Assembly: GCF_040253635.1 (NCBI RefSeq)
Contig: NZ_JBEJGX010000003.1
Coordinates: 1,240,001 to 1,304,000, forward strand
Direction of reading: 5' to 3'
From: Streptomyces sp. Edi2
Lineage (GTDB): Bacteria; Actinomycetota; Actinomycetes; Streptomycetales; Streptomycetaceae
DNA: 64,000 nucleotides
Of this stretch, positions 48,567 through 57,202 are shown in pieces. The notes beneath the pieces were generated by a model. It made no database searches. It saw nothing but the letters and a program-made list of their open reading frames with translations, and was not told the DNA's origin. Position 1 is the first letter of the stretch, and each line of letters starts with the position of its first letter. A program made the position numbers and the translations under genes.

Positions 48567-49361
48567 TCAATGCGCCGTCCAACCCCCGTCCATCACCAGC
48601 GAGGTGCCCGTCATGAAGGAGGCCTGGGGAGTGCAGAGGTAGGCGACGGCCTCGGCGACCTCCTCCGGTTCGAGCAGCCGCTTGAGGGCGGAGTCGGCAA
48701 GCAGGAGGTCCGTCAGTACGCGTTCCTCGGGGATGCCGTGCGCCGCGGCCTGGTCGGCGAGCTGCCGTTCGACGAGCGGGGTGCGGACATAGCCCGGGTT
48801 GAGGCAGTTGCTGGTGACGCCGTGCGCGGCGCCCTCCAGGGCGGCGGTCTTCGACAGCCCTTCGAGGCCGTGTTTGGCCGCGACGTAGGCGGACTTGAAG
48901 GGGGACGCCCGCAGGCCGTGCACGGACGAGATGTTGATGACACGGCCCCAGCCCTGCGCGTACATATGAGGCAGCGCGCCCCGCAGCAGCCGGAAGGGCG
49001 CCTCCAGCATCACGGTCAGCACCTGGTGGAAGACCTCGGGCGGGAACTCCTGGATGGGGCGGACGAGCTGGAGGCCCGCGTTGTTGACGAGCAGATCGGT
49101 GCCGGCCGCGGCCCGTTCGGCCGCATCCAGATCCGTGAGGTCCAACGGCCGGGGTTCGATGCTGCCGCGAGCGCCGTCCGGGTGGGCCGCCACGAGGGCG
49201 GCCAGGCCGTCGGCGTCGCGGTCCACCGCGCGTACCGTGGCGCCGGCCGCCGCCAGCCGCAGGGCGCAGGCGCGTCCGATGCCACTGGCCGCGCCGGTGA
49301 CGAGCGCCGTGCGGCCGTCGAGGTCGAGGGATACCGGGCCTGGGGTTCCGATCACTGTCAT
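48567..49361 (-). CDS. 3-Hydroxybutyrate dehydrogenase-like SDR
   Basis: 264 residues. T-G-A-A-S-G-I-G at about 22-29, N-N-A-G-L-Q at 92-97, S-S-V-H-G-L and Y-V-A-A-K-H-G for the active site, and G-Y-V-R-T-P-L-V after it, the 3-hydroxybutyrate dehydrogenase pattern. It would interconvert 3-hydroxybutyrate and acetoacetate with NAD. It is immediately followed by the wreck of a PucR-type regulator, which may once have controlled it. Probably leaderless: TAGGGT 6 nt before the ATG. Confidence 0.9.
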   Translation of the reverse strand: MTVIGTPGPVSLDLDGRTALVTGAASGIGRACALRLAAAGATVRAVDRDADGLAALVAAHPDGARGSIEPRPLDLTDLDAAERAAAGTDLLVNNAGLQLVRPIQEFPPEVFHQVLTVMLEAPFRLLRGALPHMYAQGWGRVINISSVHGLRASPFKSAYVAAKHGLEGLSKTAALEGAAHGVTSNCLNPGYVRTPLVERQLADQAAAHGIPEERVLTDLLLADSALKRLLEPEEVAEAVAYLCTPQASFMTGTSLVMDGGWTAH

Positions 49362-49367
49362 GTCCGC

Positions 49368-49373
49368 ACCCTA
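49368..49373 (-). promoter_or_regulatory. Leaderless -10 box TAGGGT
   Basis: TAGGGT ends 6 nt before the ATG of the hydroxybutyrate dehydrogenase. Confidence 0.6.
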
Positions 49374-49451
49374 GGCAGGGGGCGGACGGGTCCGGCTCCG
49401 ATGCGCCCCGGCGCGATACTGCTCGGGCCGGAGATGGCAGCGGCGGCCCAC

Positions 49452-49548
49452 GGATGTGGCGGCTCACGTCAGATGTGGCGGCCCACGTCAGGCGTGGCGA
49501 CCACATCAGGCGTAGCGGCTCACGTCAGATGTGGTGCCCGCACCTCAT
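49452..49548. repeat. Degenerate tandem repeat, about 5 units of 19 bp
   Basis: Units resemble GATGTGGCGGCTCACGTCAG. They begin about 80 bp upstream of the hydroxybutyrate dehydrogenase -10 box and end about 170 bp before the divergent lipoprotein gene. The rest of the 359-bp gap 49362-49720 shows no gene. Confidence 0.7.
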
Positions 49549-49720
49549 CCGCACCCGCCATGGCGAGCCGCGAGCCGCCGCTCCCGACCGCCCGCCCACT
49601 TCACCCGATCGGTCGCCCCGGATCGCCGGCGCCCCGGTGGGCCCCTAGCGTCGGACGACGCAGCGTGCCGTCTGCGCACCGCCGCCCCATCCGCGCACCG
49701 CCGCCCCGAGGGAGACCGAC

Positions 49721-50299
49721 ATGCGGAGGCTCATCGCCGTGCCGACGGTGCTGCTCGCCCTGGCCGCGGCGGGCTGCGGCGACGCGGAGAACGACCGGAG
49801 CCCGACGGCCGCGGCATCGTCCGCCGCGGGCAACGGTCCGGCACCGGGCAGAACCCCGGACGAGGGCGCCGGCTCCGCCTCCCCCACCATCCCCGGGCAA
49901 CCGATGGACTGCGGCGAGCTCGACGACGCACTGGGCAAAGCAGGGGACGTCGTCCTCTACGCGGATCCCGGAGCCGGCGGCACCGTGGGCTGTGACGAGG
50001 CCCGCCAGGTGATGTCCGAGTTCTTCGTGCGGGCGCCGCACGAGGCCCGGGACGACCGGGGCACCCTGGCCGTCCGGGGCTGGTTCTGCCAGTACGAGAG
50101 CGGCCCCACCGGCACCTGGATCACGACCTGCCGCAAGGACAAGCGGGAGATGCACACCGAGGAGCCGGCCGATCAGCCCTCCGCCCCGGGGTCGCCCCGG
50201 GAACCCGGCGGACCGGATGGACCGAACGGGTCGCAGCTGCCCTCGCTCCCGGGTGAGCCCTCCGATCCGATGGACGAGCCGTCGACGGAGGAGCTGTAG
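49721..50299 (+). CDS. Lipoprotein of unknown function
   Basis: 192 residues. The signal peptide ends in the lipobox A-A-A-G-C19. An Ala/Ser/Gly/Pro linker follows to about 60. The folded part (about 62-145) has four cysteines (D-C-G-E-L, V-G-C-D-E, W-F-C-Q-Y, T-T-C-R-K) that could form two disulfides. The last 45 residues are Pro/Gly/Ser-rich. No family recognised. GAGGGAG precedes the ATG. Confidence 0.82.
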   Translation: MRRLIAVPTVLLALAAAGCGDAENDRSPTAAASSAAGNGPAPGRTPDEGAGSASPTIPGQPMDCGELDDALGKAGDVVLYADPGAGGTVGCDEARQVMSEFFVRAPHEARDDRGTLAVRGWFCQYESGPTGTWITTCRKDKREMHTEEPADQPSAPGSPREPGGPDGPNGSQLPSLPGEPSDPMDEPSTEEL

Positions 50300-50486
50300 G
50301 CCGCCCTCCGGCCGCCGGGGCAACTGCCGGGGCTCTCTCCCCCGCCGTCTCCCCGCCGGAGGAAGAAACTCGGCCGGAGGAGGACTCGGCCGAACGAAGG
50401 AAGACCGCCGGAGGCAGGAAGCCGGCCGGAGCAACGAATCCAGGAGCCGCCCCGAAGCGCTGCGGGCCGCCCACGGGGCAGACTCC

Positions 50487-51008
50487 TCAGGCCTGAGGCC
50501 CCTCCGGTTCCGCCGCCGCCCCCGTCTCGGGCTCCGCCTCCATCGTGTGGAACCAGGTCGGCCCGGCCTCCATCGCCCGCTTGATGCGGGTCAGCGCGTA
50601 CTCCTCGAGCTCCGGCAGGGCGTCCACGGCGAACCAGCCCACGTCCAGCGACTCGTCGTCATTGACCTTCGCCTCGCCGCCGACCGCCCGGCAGCGCAGC
50701 GTCACGTCCATGAACTGGCAGACATCGCCATTGGGGTAGCGGGTGGGCGGCATGGTCTCGACGAGGACGACGCCCTCGGCCACGACCCGCACCGCGGTCT
50801 CTTCGTAGACCTCACGCATCGCGGTCTCGGCGGGCTGTTCGCCGGGCTCGGGGATGCCGCCGATCACCGACCAACCACCGGTGTCGGCCCGCTTGCCGAG
50901 CAGGACGCGGCCTTGGTCGTCGAAGACGACCGCGCTCACCCCGGGCAGCCAGAGCAGCTGCCGGCCGATGGAGTTCCGGAGGTCGCGGATGAATTCGGGG
51001 GTTGCCAT
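50487..51008 (-). CDS. Nudix hydrolase
   Basis: 173 residues. The Nudix box is G-I-P-E-P-G-E-Q-P-A-E-T-A-M-R-E-V-Y-E-E, then T-A-V, matching the metal-binding consensus. The N-terminal helix (T-P-E-F-I-R-D-L-R-x-x-I-G) and V-N-D-D-E-S-L-D-V-G-W-F belong to a group common in actinobacteria with unknown nucleotide substrates. The C-terminus is Glu/Pro-rich. Probably leaderless. Confidence 0.92.
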   Translation of the reverse strand: MATPEFIRDLRNSIGRQLLWLPGVSAVVFDDQGRVLLGKRADTGGWSVIGGIPEPGEQPAETAMREVYEETAVRVVAEGVVLVETMPPTRYPNGDVCQFMDVTLRCRAVGGEAKVNDDESLDVGWFAVDALPELEEYALTRIKRAMEAGPTWFHTMEAEPETGAAAEPEGPQA

Positions 51009-51014
51009 GCTCCG

Positions 51015-51020
51015 ACCCTA
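51015..51020 (-). promoter_or_regulatory. Leaderless -10 box TAGGGT
   Basis: TAGGGT ends 6 nt before the ATG of the Nudix gene. Confidence 0.6.
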
Positions 51021-51203
51021 CGGGACACCCCTGACGGACCCCCTGTGCCCGGGACGGGGCCAGGTGCGATCCCGGGGACAGCCGCGCGCGGTACCGCGGA
51101 CGAGCCGCTTGCGGCCCCAGGGACGACCCACCTGCCGCCCCGGGGACGAGCCGCATGCAGTGCCGGGGGAACCGGGCCGCTGACCCGGCCCGCTCGCCGG
51201 TGT

Positions 51204-51821
51204 TCAGGCGCCCGCCGGGGTCCCCTTGCGCGGCCGCAGCCGGCCGCGGATGGCCCGGACGGCGCCTTCCGCGTCGTCGACGGTGACGGTGAAGTCGCGT
51301 CCGTCGCCGAGCCGCACCACCACGCCCTCGCCGCGGCGGACGACCACCGCCGTGCCCTGCTCGGGGCGCCAACGGTAGCCCCAGCCGCCCCAGTGGCGCG
51401 GGGTGACCTGGGGGGTGAAATCGGCGCCGACGACGGTGTCGAGGGGGATCCGGCGGCGTGGCACCCCTATATGGCCGCACCGCACCTCCAGCCAGTCCTT
51501 GTCGATGCGTACCGCGACATGGACGTAGGCGAGCGTGCCGAAGAGCACCAGCAGGCCGACCGCGACACAGCCGACCACCGACATCACCAGGGGCGCGAGG
51601 CCCGCGGTCCAGTTGCTCTCGACGGCGAGCTCGATGCCCAGCGCAAGACAGCCCGCACCGACCGCGGCCAGCAGCCACTGGACGCGGTTGGTGGCACTGC
51701 CGTGCCAGACCTCGGGGATCTCCGCATGGGAGCCGCTGGTGGGTCGCGCTCCGCTGTCGGCGCCCTCGGTCGTGCCGGAGTCGTCGGGGGCTGCTGCCCC
51801 CTCGTGGGGGTGGTCCCTCAT
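51204..51821 (-). CDS. Membrane protein with PH-like domain (DUF3093-like)
   Basis: 205 residues. The first 45 are polar. Two hydrophobic helices (about 50-68 and 75-100) are followed by a soluble domain (about 105-200): W-L-E-V-R-C-G-H-I-G-V-P-R-R-R-I-P-L-D-T-V-V-G-A, W-G-G-W-G-Y-R-W-R. This matches small Streptomyces membrane proteins of the DUF3093 type; function unknown. TACGCT 7 nt before the ATG suggests a leaderless transcript. Confidence 0.75.
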   Translation of the reverse strand: MRDHPHEGAAAPDDSGTTEGADSGARPTSGSHAEIPEVWHGSATNRVQWLLAAVGAGCLALGIELAVESNWTAGLAPLVMSVVGCVAVGLLVLFGTLAYVHVAVRIDKDWLEVRCGHIGVPRRRIPLDTVVGADFTPQVTPRHWGGWGYRWRPEQGTAVVVRRGEGVVVRLGDGRDFTVTVDDAEGAVRAIRGRLRPRKGTPAGA

Positions 51822-51828
51822 GAGACGC

Positions 51829-51834
51829 AGCGTA
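51829..51834 (-). promoter_or_regulatory. Leaderless -10 box TACGCT
   Basis: TACGCT ends 7 nt before the ATG of the PH-like membrane protein. Confidence 0.5.
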
Positions 51835-51937
51835 CGCGTCTTTGCACGCTGTGGCAGCGCGTCGGACGGCCGTTCACGGCCCGGAGTGCGGCACCGCCGA
51901 CGTCATGATCGATGTCATCGCCGAGTCATGGCCGGTG

Positions 51938-52822
51938 TCAGCGGCGGGCGGCCGCGGCAACCCCGTCGGCGGCCGGGGCGACCCCGTCTGCGGCCGCGGT
52001 GCCCCCGTCCGGGGCACCCTCGTCCGGGGTCCCCGAGGCGATGTCCGTACGGCTCTCGGCGAGCAGCCGGCCCTCGGCGAAGGTGAGCGCCACGGCCGGC
52101 AGTCCGGCGGGGCGGCCGCTGAGGATCACGCTCAGGGCGCCGGTCGGGGCGGCCGCCGGCGCCGGCTCGGCACCGATGCGGCGCAGCGTCTGGGCGGCGA
52201 CCGCCTCGGCGGAGCCGTGCAGGACGAGCGCGGGGGCAGCGGGCTGCTGGAGCGCGGCGCGGATGCGTTCGGCGACCAGTTCGTAGTGGGTGCAGCCCAG
52301 GACGACGCTGCGTACGTCCCGCGGGGTGCGCTGCGCGGCGGCCGCGATGGCGTCGTCGATCGCGGCCTCGTCGGCGGCGTCGATCGCGTCGGCGAGCCCC
52401 GGGCACGGTACGCCGGTGATCTCCACGCCCTGCCCGAACCGCTCGATCAGATCCCGCTGGTAGGGGCTGCCGGTGGTGGCGGGGGTGGCCCAGATGGCGA
52501 CCGGGCCGCCACCGGCTGCCGCGGGCTTGATGGCCGGGACGGTGCCGATGACCGGCACATGGGGTTCCAGTTCGGCGCGGAGTGCCGGCAGTGCGTGCAC
52601 GGACGCGGTGTTGCAGGCGACGATCAGGGCGTCGGGGTGGTGGGCCGCCGCGGAGCGGGCCACGGCCAGCGCATGCGCGGTGACGTCCTCGGGGGTGCGG
52701 GGCCCCCAGGGCATACCGTCCGGATCGGAGGAGAGGACCAGATCAGCGTCCGGCCGCAGTCGCCGCATGGCGGCGGCCGCCGCGAGCAGCCCGGTCCCGG
52801 AGTCCATCAGCGCGATCTTCAC
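51938..52822 (-). CDS. Glutamate/aspartate racemase family protein
   Basis: 294 residues of the Asp/Glu racemase family. D-S-G-T-G-L-L near the start, first catalytic cysteine C70 in V-A-C-N-T-A-S, and second C177 in L-G-C-T-H-Y-E. These two cysteines deprotonate either face of the amino acid. The region usually reading Y-x-G-D-x-x-x-x-P-Y-G in MurI is S-S-D-P-D-G-M-P-W-G here, and a 35-residue Ala/Gly/Asp tail is added, so this may be a second racemase more than the essential MurI. Starts GTG at 52822, 6 nt after TAAAGT. Confidence 0.85.
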   Translation of the reverse strand: MKIALMDSGTGLLAAAAAMRRLRPDADLVLSSDPDGMPWGPRTPEDVTAHALAVARSAAAHHPDALIVACNTASVHALPALRAELEPHVPVIGTVPAIKPAAAGGGPVAIWATPATTGSPYQRDLIERFGQGVEITGVPCPGLADAIDAADEAAIDDAIAAAAQRTPRDVRSVVLGCTHYELVAERIRAALQQPAAPALVLHGSAEAVAAQTLRRIGAEPAPAAAPTGALSVILSGRPAGLPAVALTFAEGRLLAESRTDIASGTPDEGAPDGGTAAADGVAPAADGVAAAARR

Positions 52823-52828
52823 CCGGAC

Positions 52829-52834
52829 ACTTTA
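52829..52834 (-). promoter_or_regulatory. Leaderless -10 box TAAAGT
   Basis: TAAAGT ends 6 nt before the GTG of the racemase gene. ATGACA lies 19 nt upstream as a possible -35. Confidence 0.55.
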
Positions 52835-52985
52835 CTCAGTTGTGCGTCCGGCTTGTCATACCGGGCACGGCGGGCGGGCGGCCCGCCGGGGGCAGAGCGT
52901 GAGCGGCAGGCGTCCCGCCGGCCCCGGCCCGGGCCGGGTTCCGTGACACCGCCCCGATCGCCCATGCGCGCCGGTCGTGGTGCGG

Positions 52986-52991
52986 CAGACT
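52986..52991 (+). promoter_or_regulatory. Leaderless -10 box CAGACT
   Basis: CAGACT ends 6 nt before the GTG of the HpnB-like glycosyltransferase. Confidence 0.5.
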
Positions 52992-52997
52992 GCCGCC

Positions 52998-54209
52998 GTG
53001 AGCGCGATGGAGTGGATCGGTGCCGGGTCGCTGCTGGCCTGGGTGTGGCTGCTGCTGGGACAGGGCTTCTTCTGGCGGACGGACGTCCGGCTGCCGGAGC
53101 GCCGGGATCCGGAGCGCTGGCCGTCGGTTGCGGTGGTGGTCCCGGCGCGCGACGAGGCCGCGGTGCTGCCGGACAGCCTGCCGTCGCTGCTCGGGCAGAA
53201 GTACCCGGGCCGGGCGGAGGTGTTCCTGGTCGACGACGGCAGTACGGACGGGACCGGCGCACTGGCCCGGGAGCTGGCGACCGCGCGCGGGGGGCTGCCG
53301 CTCACGGTGTCCTCGCCCGGCGAACCCGAGCCGGGGTGGACGGGGAAGCTGTGGGCCGTACGCCAGGGGATCGCGCTGGCGCGGGAGCGGGTCGCGCCGG
53401 AGTACCTGCTGCTGACCGATGCGGATATCGCGCACGAGCCGGACAGTCTGCGGGAGTTGGTGGCGGCGGCCCGGTCGGCGGACCTGGATGTGGTGTCGCA
53501 GATGGCACGGCTGCGGGTGGTGACCTTCTGGGAGCGGCTGATCGTGCCGGCCTTCGTGTACTTCTTCGGGCAGCTGTATCCCTTCCGGTGGGTCAACCGT
53601 CCGGGGGCGCGGACCGCGGCGGCGGCCGGTGGCTGTGTGCTGCTGCGGCGGGAGGCGGCGGAGCGGGCGGGCATTCCGGAGGCGATCCGGCATGCGGTGA
53701 TCGACGATGTGGCGCTGGCCCGTGCGGTGAAGCGCTCCCGATCGGACGGGGGCCTCGCGCTGCAGTTCGGCTCGGGCCGGCGGCGGGCGACGGGCGGGCG
53801 GATCTGGCTGGGGCTTGCGGACCGGGTCGACAGCGTGCGGCCGTATCCGCGGTTGGCCGAGCTGTGGCGGATGGTCTCGCGCAGCGCCTACGCCCAACTG
53901 CTGCACCAGCCGCTGCTGTTGCTCGGCACGGTCCTCGGTCTTGCGCTGGTGTATCTGGCGCCGCCCGGCGTCCTGGTGGCCGGACTGGCCGACGGCGACA
54001 CGACGGCCGCCGCGCTCGGCGGGGCGGCCTGGGCGGTGATGTGCGGGACGTATCTGCCGATGCTGCGCTACTACGGGCAGCGGGCGTGGTGGGCGCCGCT
54101 GCTGCCCTTCACCGCGCTGCTGTATCTGCTGATGACCGTGGACTCGGCGGTTCAGCACTACCGGGGGCGCGGTGCAGCCTGGAAGGGCCGGACGTATCCG
54201 GCGCCCTGA
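52998..54209 (+). CDS. hpnB: HpnB-like family 2 glycosyltransferase
   Basis: 403 residues. An N-terminal hydrophobic segment (about 4-22), then a GT-A fold: V-V-V-P-A-R-D-E-A (about 46-54), L-V-D-D-G-S-T-D-G-T, G-W-T-G-K-L-W-A, T-D-A-D-I-A-H-E-P, F-W-E-R-L-I-V-P-A-F-V-Y-F-F, L-Y-P-F-R-W-V-N, A-A-A-G-G-C. Near the end come two or three membrane helices. The combination, especially Y-P-F-R-W-V-N and the GWTGKLWA motif, is that of HpnB, named for hopanoid gene clusters. No squalene-hopene genes are near, so the acceptor here is open. Confidence 0.9.
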   Translation: MSAMEWIGAGSLLAWVWLLLGQGFFWRTDVRLPERRDPERWPSVAVVVPARDEAAVLPDSLPSLLGQKYPGRAEVFLVDDGSTDGTGALARELATARGGLPLTVSSPGEPEPGWTGKLWAVRQGIALARERVAPEYLLLTDADIAHEPDSLRELVAAARSADLDVVSQMARLRVVTFWERLIVPAFVYFFGQLYPFRWVNRPGARTAAAAGGCVLLRREAAERAGIPEAIRHAVIDDVALARAVKRSRSDGGLALQFGSGRRRATGGRIWLGLADRVDSVRPYPRLAELWRMVSRSAYAQLLHQPLLLLGTVLGLALVYLAPPGVLVAGLADGDTTAAALGGAAWAVMCGTYLPMLRYYGQRAWWAPLLPFTALLYLLMTVDSAVQHYRGRGAAWKGRTYPAP

Positions 54210-54251
54210 ACGCCCCCGGTCTCCCGGCCCCCGGTCCCCCCGGTCCTGGCG

Positions 54252-55568
54252 TCATTTGCGGGCCGGTGACCAGTCCAGGCCCCAGCCGTAGGCGTGGTCG
54301 ACGGTGCGCTGCGGGCTGACGCCGGGCTCGGGGACGAGGTAGCGGGCCTCGCGCTGGACGACGAGTTCGCTGCCGGTGTTCGTGATCAGGGCGAGCGCGC
54401 AGACGGTGGAGGGCACCGTGCAGGCGTCGAGCGAGAAGTCGACGGGGGCACCGTGCCGGGGCTGGAGGGTGACCGTGGCGCTCAGGCCCTCGAAGCTGCG
54501 GGCGCCGGCGTAGACGGTGACGAAGATCAGGATGCGCTTGATGCGTGCCTGGTGGTCGAGGTTGATGGTCAGGTTCTCGCCAGCCGCGGCGGCGCCGGTG
54601 CGGTCGTCGCCGTCGAGCTGGATGAACGGCGGGGCGTGCAGGGCACCGAAGTTGTTGCCGAGCGGATGGACCACACCGGCGGCGCCATCGGTGAGTTCGT
54701 AGAGCGCGCACAGGTCGAGGTCGAGCTCGCCGGACGGGGGCAGCAGCGGCCCGCGGGCGCCCATGGCCTGCATCGCCTTGCGGCCGAGCGTCTTGCCGAG
54801 CCGCTTGCCCGCCGAGCCGCCGCTCCAGTTGAGGTTCACCCGCATCGCCCCGGCGGTGCCGCCCTGCTTCGTCAACGAGACGGCGGGGGCGTCCTTCGTG
54901 AGGGTGACTTTTGTCAGACGAACGGGAGGGGTGGGCGGTGCGGGCGAGGGAGTGCCCATGGCCGGAGCCGGCGCGGGCGGCGGAGTGCCCATGGCGGGAG
55001 CCGGGGCAGAAGCCGCGGCCGACGTCGCCGACTGCTGCGTCGCCGGTTCCTCGACGCTGATGCCGAAGTCCGTGGCCAGTCCGGCGAGGCCGGTGTCGTA
55101 CCCCTGCCCCACCGCGCGGAACTTCCAGGCACCCTGGCGGCGGTAGAGCTCGCCGAGCACGAAGGCGGTCTCGGGGCCGGCGTCCCGGCTGTCGAACCGG
55201 GCGATCTCGGCGCCGCTCGCCGCGTCCAGCACCCGGATGTGCAGGCCGGGAACGCTCCCGAAGGGGCCGCCGTCGGCGGAGGCGGCCAGCACCACCGTGT
55301 CGACGGCGGGTTCGACCGAGGCCAGGGCCACGGTGAGGGAGTCGGTCATCGCACCGCCGGACGAGCGCTTGCCGTCATGGCGCACGGCACCGGAGGCGTG
55401 CGCGGCCTGGTTGTAGAAGACGAAGTCTCCGTCGTCGCGGACCTTTCCGGACACCAGAAGCAGGGCGGAGGCGTCCACGTCCGGTGTCCCCGGGGCGGCC
55501 TGCCAGCCCAGCTCCACCCGGACCTGTGGGGCCGGGACCGGAACATTGCTGCCCTTGAGCATCGACAT
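54252..55568 (-). CDS. Double TerD-domain protein (tellurium-resistance family)
   Basis: 438 residues. TerD domain 1 (about 1-180) has the family markers [42 protein letters not shown], and [17 protein letters not shown] Pro/Ala/Met linker with a repeated P-A-P-A-M-G-T-P motif (about 190-220) leads to a TerA-like second domain (about 225-438: [14 protein letters not shown]). TerD domains bind calcium and belong to a stress network of unclear purpose. GGAAGG lies about 8 nt before the ATG at 55568; the frame upstream is not conserved. Confidence 0.92.
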   Translation of the reverse strand: MSMLKGSNVPVPAPQVRVELGWQAAPGTPDVDASALLLVSGKVRDDGDFVFYNQAAHASGAVRHDGKRSSGGAMTDSLTVALASVEPAVDTVVLAASADGGPFGSVPGLHIRVLDAASGAEIARFDSRDAGPETAFVLGELYRRQGAWKFRAVGQGYDTGLAGLATDFGISVEEPATQQSATSAAASAPAPAMGTPPPAPAPAMGTPSPAPPTPPVRLTKVTLTKDAPAVSLTKQGGTAGAMRVNLNWSGGSAGKRLGKTLGRKAMQAMGARGPLLPPSGELDLDLCALYELTDGAAGVVHPLGNNFGALHAPPFIQLDGDDRTGAAAAGENLTINLDHQARIKRILIFVTVYAGARSFEGLSATVTLQPRHGAPVDFSLDACTVPSTVCALALITNTGSELVVQREARYLVPEPGVSPQRTVDHAYGWGLDWSPARK

Positions 55569-55814
55569 CGCCGCGCCTTCCTCTCGTCCGCCGCGCCCCC
55601 TCTCCGGTGGCCCCTCCAACCTACTTGGCCCGAACCGCTCCGAACGTCCCTTGTTCACCTGCGAGAAGCGGGGTCTTTACACGATCCCTACGGGCGATCG
55701 CGACCGATTTCCACAAGTTCGCTCCCATTGGTGCTCCAGAGCCGCTCCGAACACGCAAAACAACCCTCTTTCCAGGCTCCCCAATCGGCACATCGTGGGC
55801 TTAACTTATGAGGC

Positions 55815-56330
55815 ATGACCTCCCCCCGCTCTACCTACGGCGGCTACTACGCTTCGCCCTCCTTCCCGGACACCCCGATCTACGACAGCCTCGTCGCCGA
55901 ACGTGGTACGCCGCAGATCGCCCCGATCCGGGTGAACCCCTCCCCTTACGAGACGGGTTCGTCCTATTTGCCGGCGCTCCCGTCGGCGCTGCCGGCCCTT
56001 CCGGCCGCGCCCTCCTACCCGTCGCCCGCGCAGAGCTATCCGGGAGCCGCCGCGCAGCCGGTCGCCCCGCTGCAGCAGGCTCCGGCGCCGTACATCCCGC
56101 AGCAGGCGGGCGGGCGCGGCTACCAGTCCCCGCAGCAGACGGGCGGCCGCGGCTACCAGTCCCCGCAACAGACGGGCGGCCGCGGCTACCAGTCCCCGCA
56201 ACAGCAGCAGCCCCAGCGCCCGCCCATGGGCACGGGGTACGAGGCGATGCGCCCGGCCGCTCCGGTCGCGCCCCGGCCTGCCTCGCCGTACGACGATCCG
56301 TACGGCCGGCAGTATCCGCGCGGGTACTGA
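55815..56330 (+). CDS. Low-complexity Pro/Gln/Tyr-rich protein with an 11-residue repeat
   Basis: 171 residues, probably disordered. Three tandem copies of G-G-R-G-Y-Q-S-P-Q-Q-T (about 98-130) are encoded by near-identical 33-bp DNA repeats. The start (T-S-P-R-S-T-Y-G-G-Y-Y-A-S-P-S-F-P-D-T-P-I-Y-D-S-L) is well ordered in codon use and matches the DUF6643 type seen in Streptomyces. Function unknown. No clear ribosome-binding site; GAGG lies directly before the ATG. Confidence 0.8.
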   Translation: MTSPRSTYGGYYASPSFPDTPIYDSLVAERGTPQIAPIRVNPSPYETGSSYLPALPSALPALPAAPSYPSPAQSYPGAAAQPVAPLQQAPAPYIPQQAGGRGYQSPQQTGGRGYQSPQQTGGRGYQSPQQQQPQRPPMGTGYEAMRPAAPVAPRPASPYDDPYGRQYPRGY

Positions 56331-56364
56331 CCCGGCCGGTCGGTCAACTGTCCGAGGCCGCTGG

Positions 56365-56370
56365 CAGGAT
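56365..56370 (+). promoter_or_regulatory. Leaderless -10 box CAGGAT
   Basis: CAGGAT ends 7 nt before the ATG of the MOSC gene. Confidence 0.45.
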
Positions 56371-56377
56371 GGATGGC

Positions 56378-57202
56378 ATGCCCAAGCCTGCGCTCCAGTC
56401 GATCCATCTCTACCCGGTCAAAGCACTGGCGGGGCCCGGTCCCGGCGAGGCGGTCGTGGAGCCGTGGGGGCTCGCCGGGGACCGACGCTGGATGCTGGTG
56501 GACGCGGCGGGCAGGATGATCACGCAACGGCAGCAGCGGACACTCGCATTGGCGCACGCCGAGGGGCTGCCGGGCGGCGGCCTGCGGTGCACCGCGCCCG
56601 GAAGGAAGCCGCTGACGGTCGAGGCGCCCGCCTCCGGGGAGACGGTCCCGGTCGAGGTCTGGAAGGACGAGGTCGAGGCGGTGCCCGCCGGTCCGGCGGC
56701 GGACGCGTGGTTCGGCGGGTATCTCGGCGCCGAGTGCCGGCTGGTGTATCTCGACGCCCCGGAGAAGCGCCGGCCCCTCGCCCCGGGCTGGGGAGCGCCC
56801 GGTGACACGGTCAGTTTCGCCGACGGTTTCCCGCTGCTGCTGACGACCACCTCGTCGCTGGATGCCCTCAACTCCCTTGTCGCGCAGGGTGATCACGCCG
56901 ACGAGGGGCCGCTGCCCATGAACCGTTTCCGGCCCAATGTGGTGGTGGACGGCACCGCCCCCTGGGCGGAGGACGACTGGCGGCGGGTCCGCATCGGCAC
57001 CGTGGTCTTCGAGGCGGCCGAGCCCAGCGCACGCTGCGTGGTCACCGCCACCGACCAGTGCACCGCCGAGCGCGGCAAGGAGCCGCTGCGCACCCTCGCC
57101 CGGCATCGCCGCTTCGGTGACCGGCTGCTCTTCGGCCGCAATCTGATCCCCCGCGGGGCCGGCACGATCCGTGTCGGCGACCCGTTCGAGATACTCGGCT
57201 GA
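56378..57202 (+). CDS. MOSC-domain molybdenum-cofactor protein (YcbX-like)
   Basis: 274 residues. MOSC N-terminal beta-barrel (L-Q-S-I-H-L-Y-P-V-K-A-L, G-L-A-G-D-R-R-W-M-L-V-D) and MOSC domain with N-R-F-R-P-N-V-V-V-D-G and the conserved cysteine of A-R-C-V-V-T-A-T-D, which binds the molybdenum cofactor sulfur. C-terminal G-R-N-L-I-P-R-G-A-G-T-I-R-V-G-D-P-F-E-I. YcbX homologues reduce N-hydroxylated bases and similar compounds; here the electron partner is not fused. Confidence 0.93.
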   Translation: MPKPALQSIHLYPVKALAGPGPGEAVVEPWGLAGDRRWMLVDAAGRMITQRQQRTLALAHAEGLPGGGLRCTAPGRKPLTVEAPASGETVPVEVWKDEVEAVPAGPAADAWFGGYLGAECRLVYLDAPEKRRPLAPGWGAPGDTVSFADGFPLLLTTTSSLDALNSLVAQGDHADEGPLPMNRFRPNVVVDGTAPWAEDDWRRVRIGTVVFEAAEPSARCVVTATDQCTAERGKEPLRTLARHRRFGDRLLFGRNLIPRGAGTIRVGDPFEILG

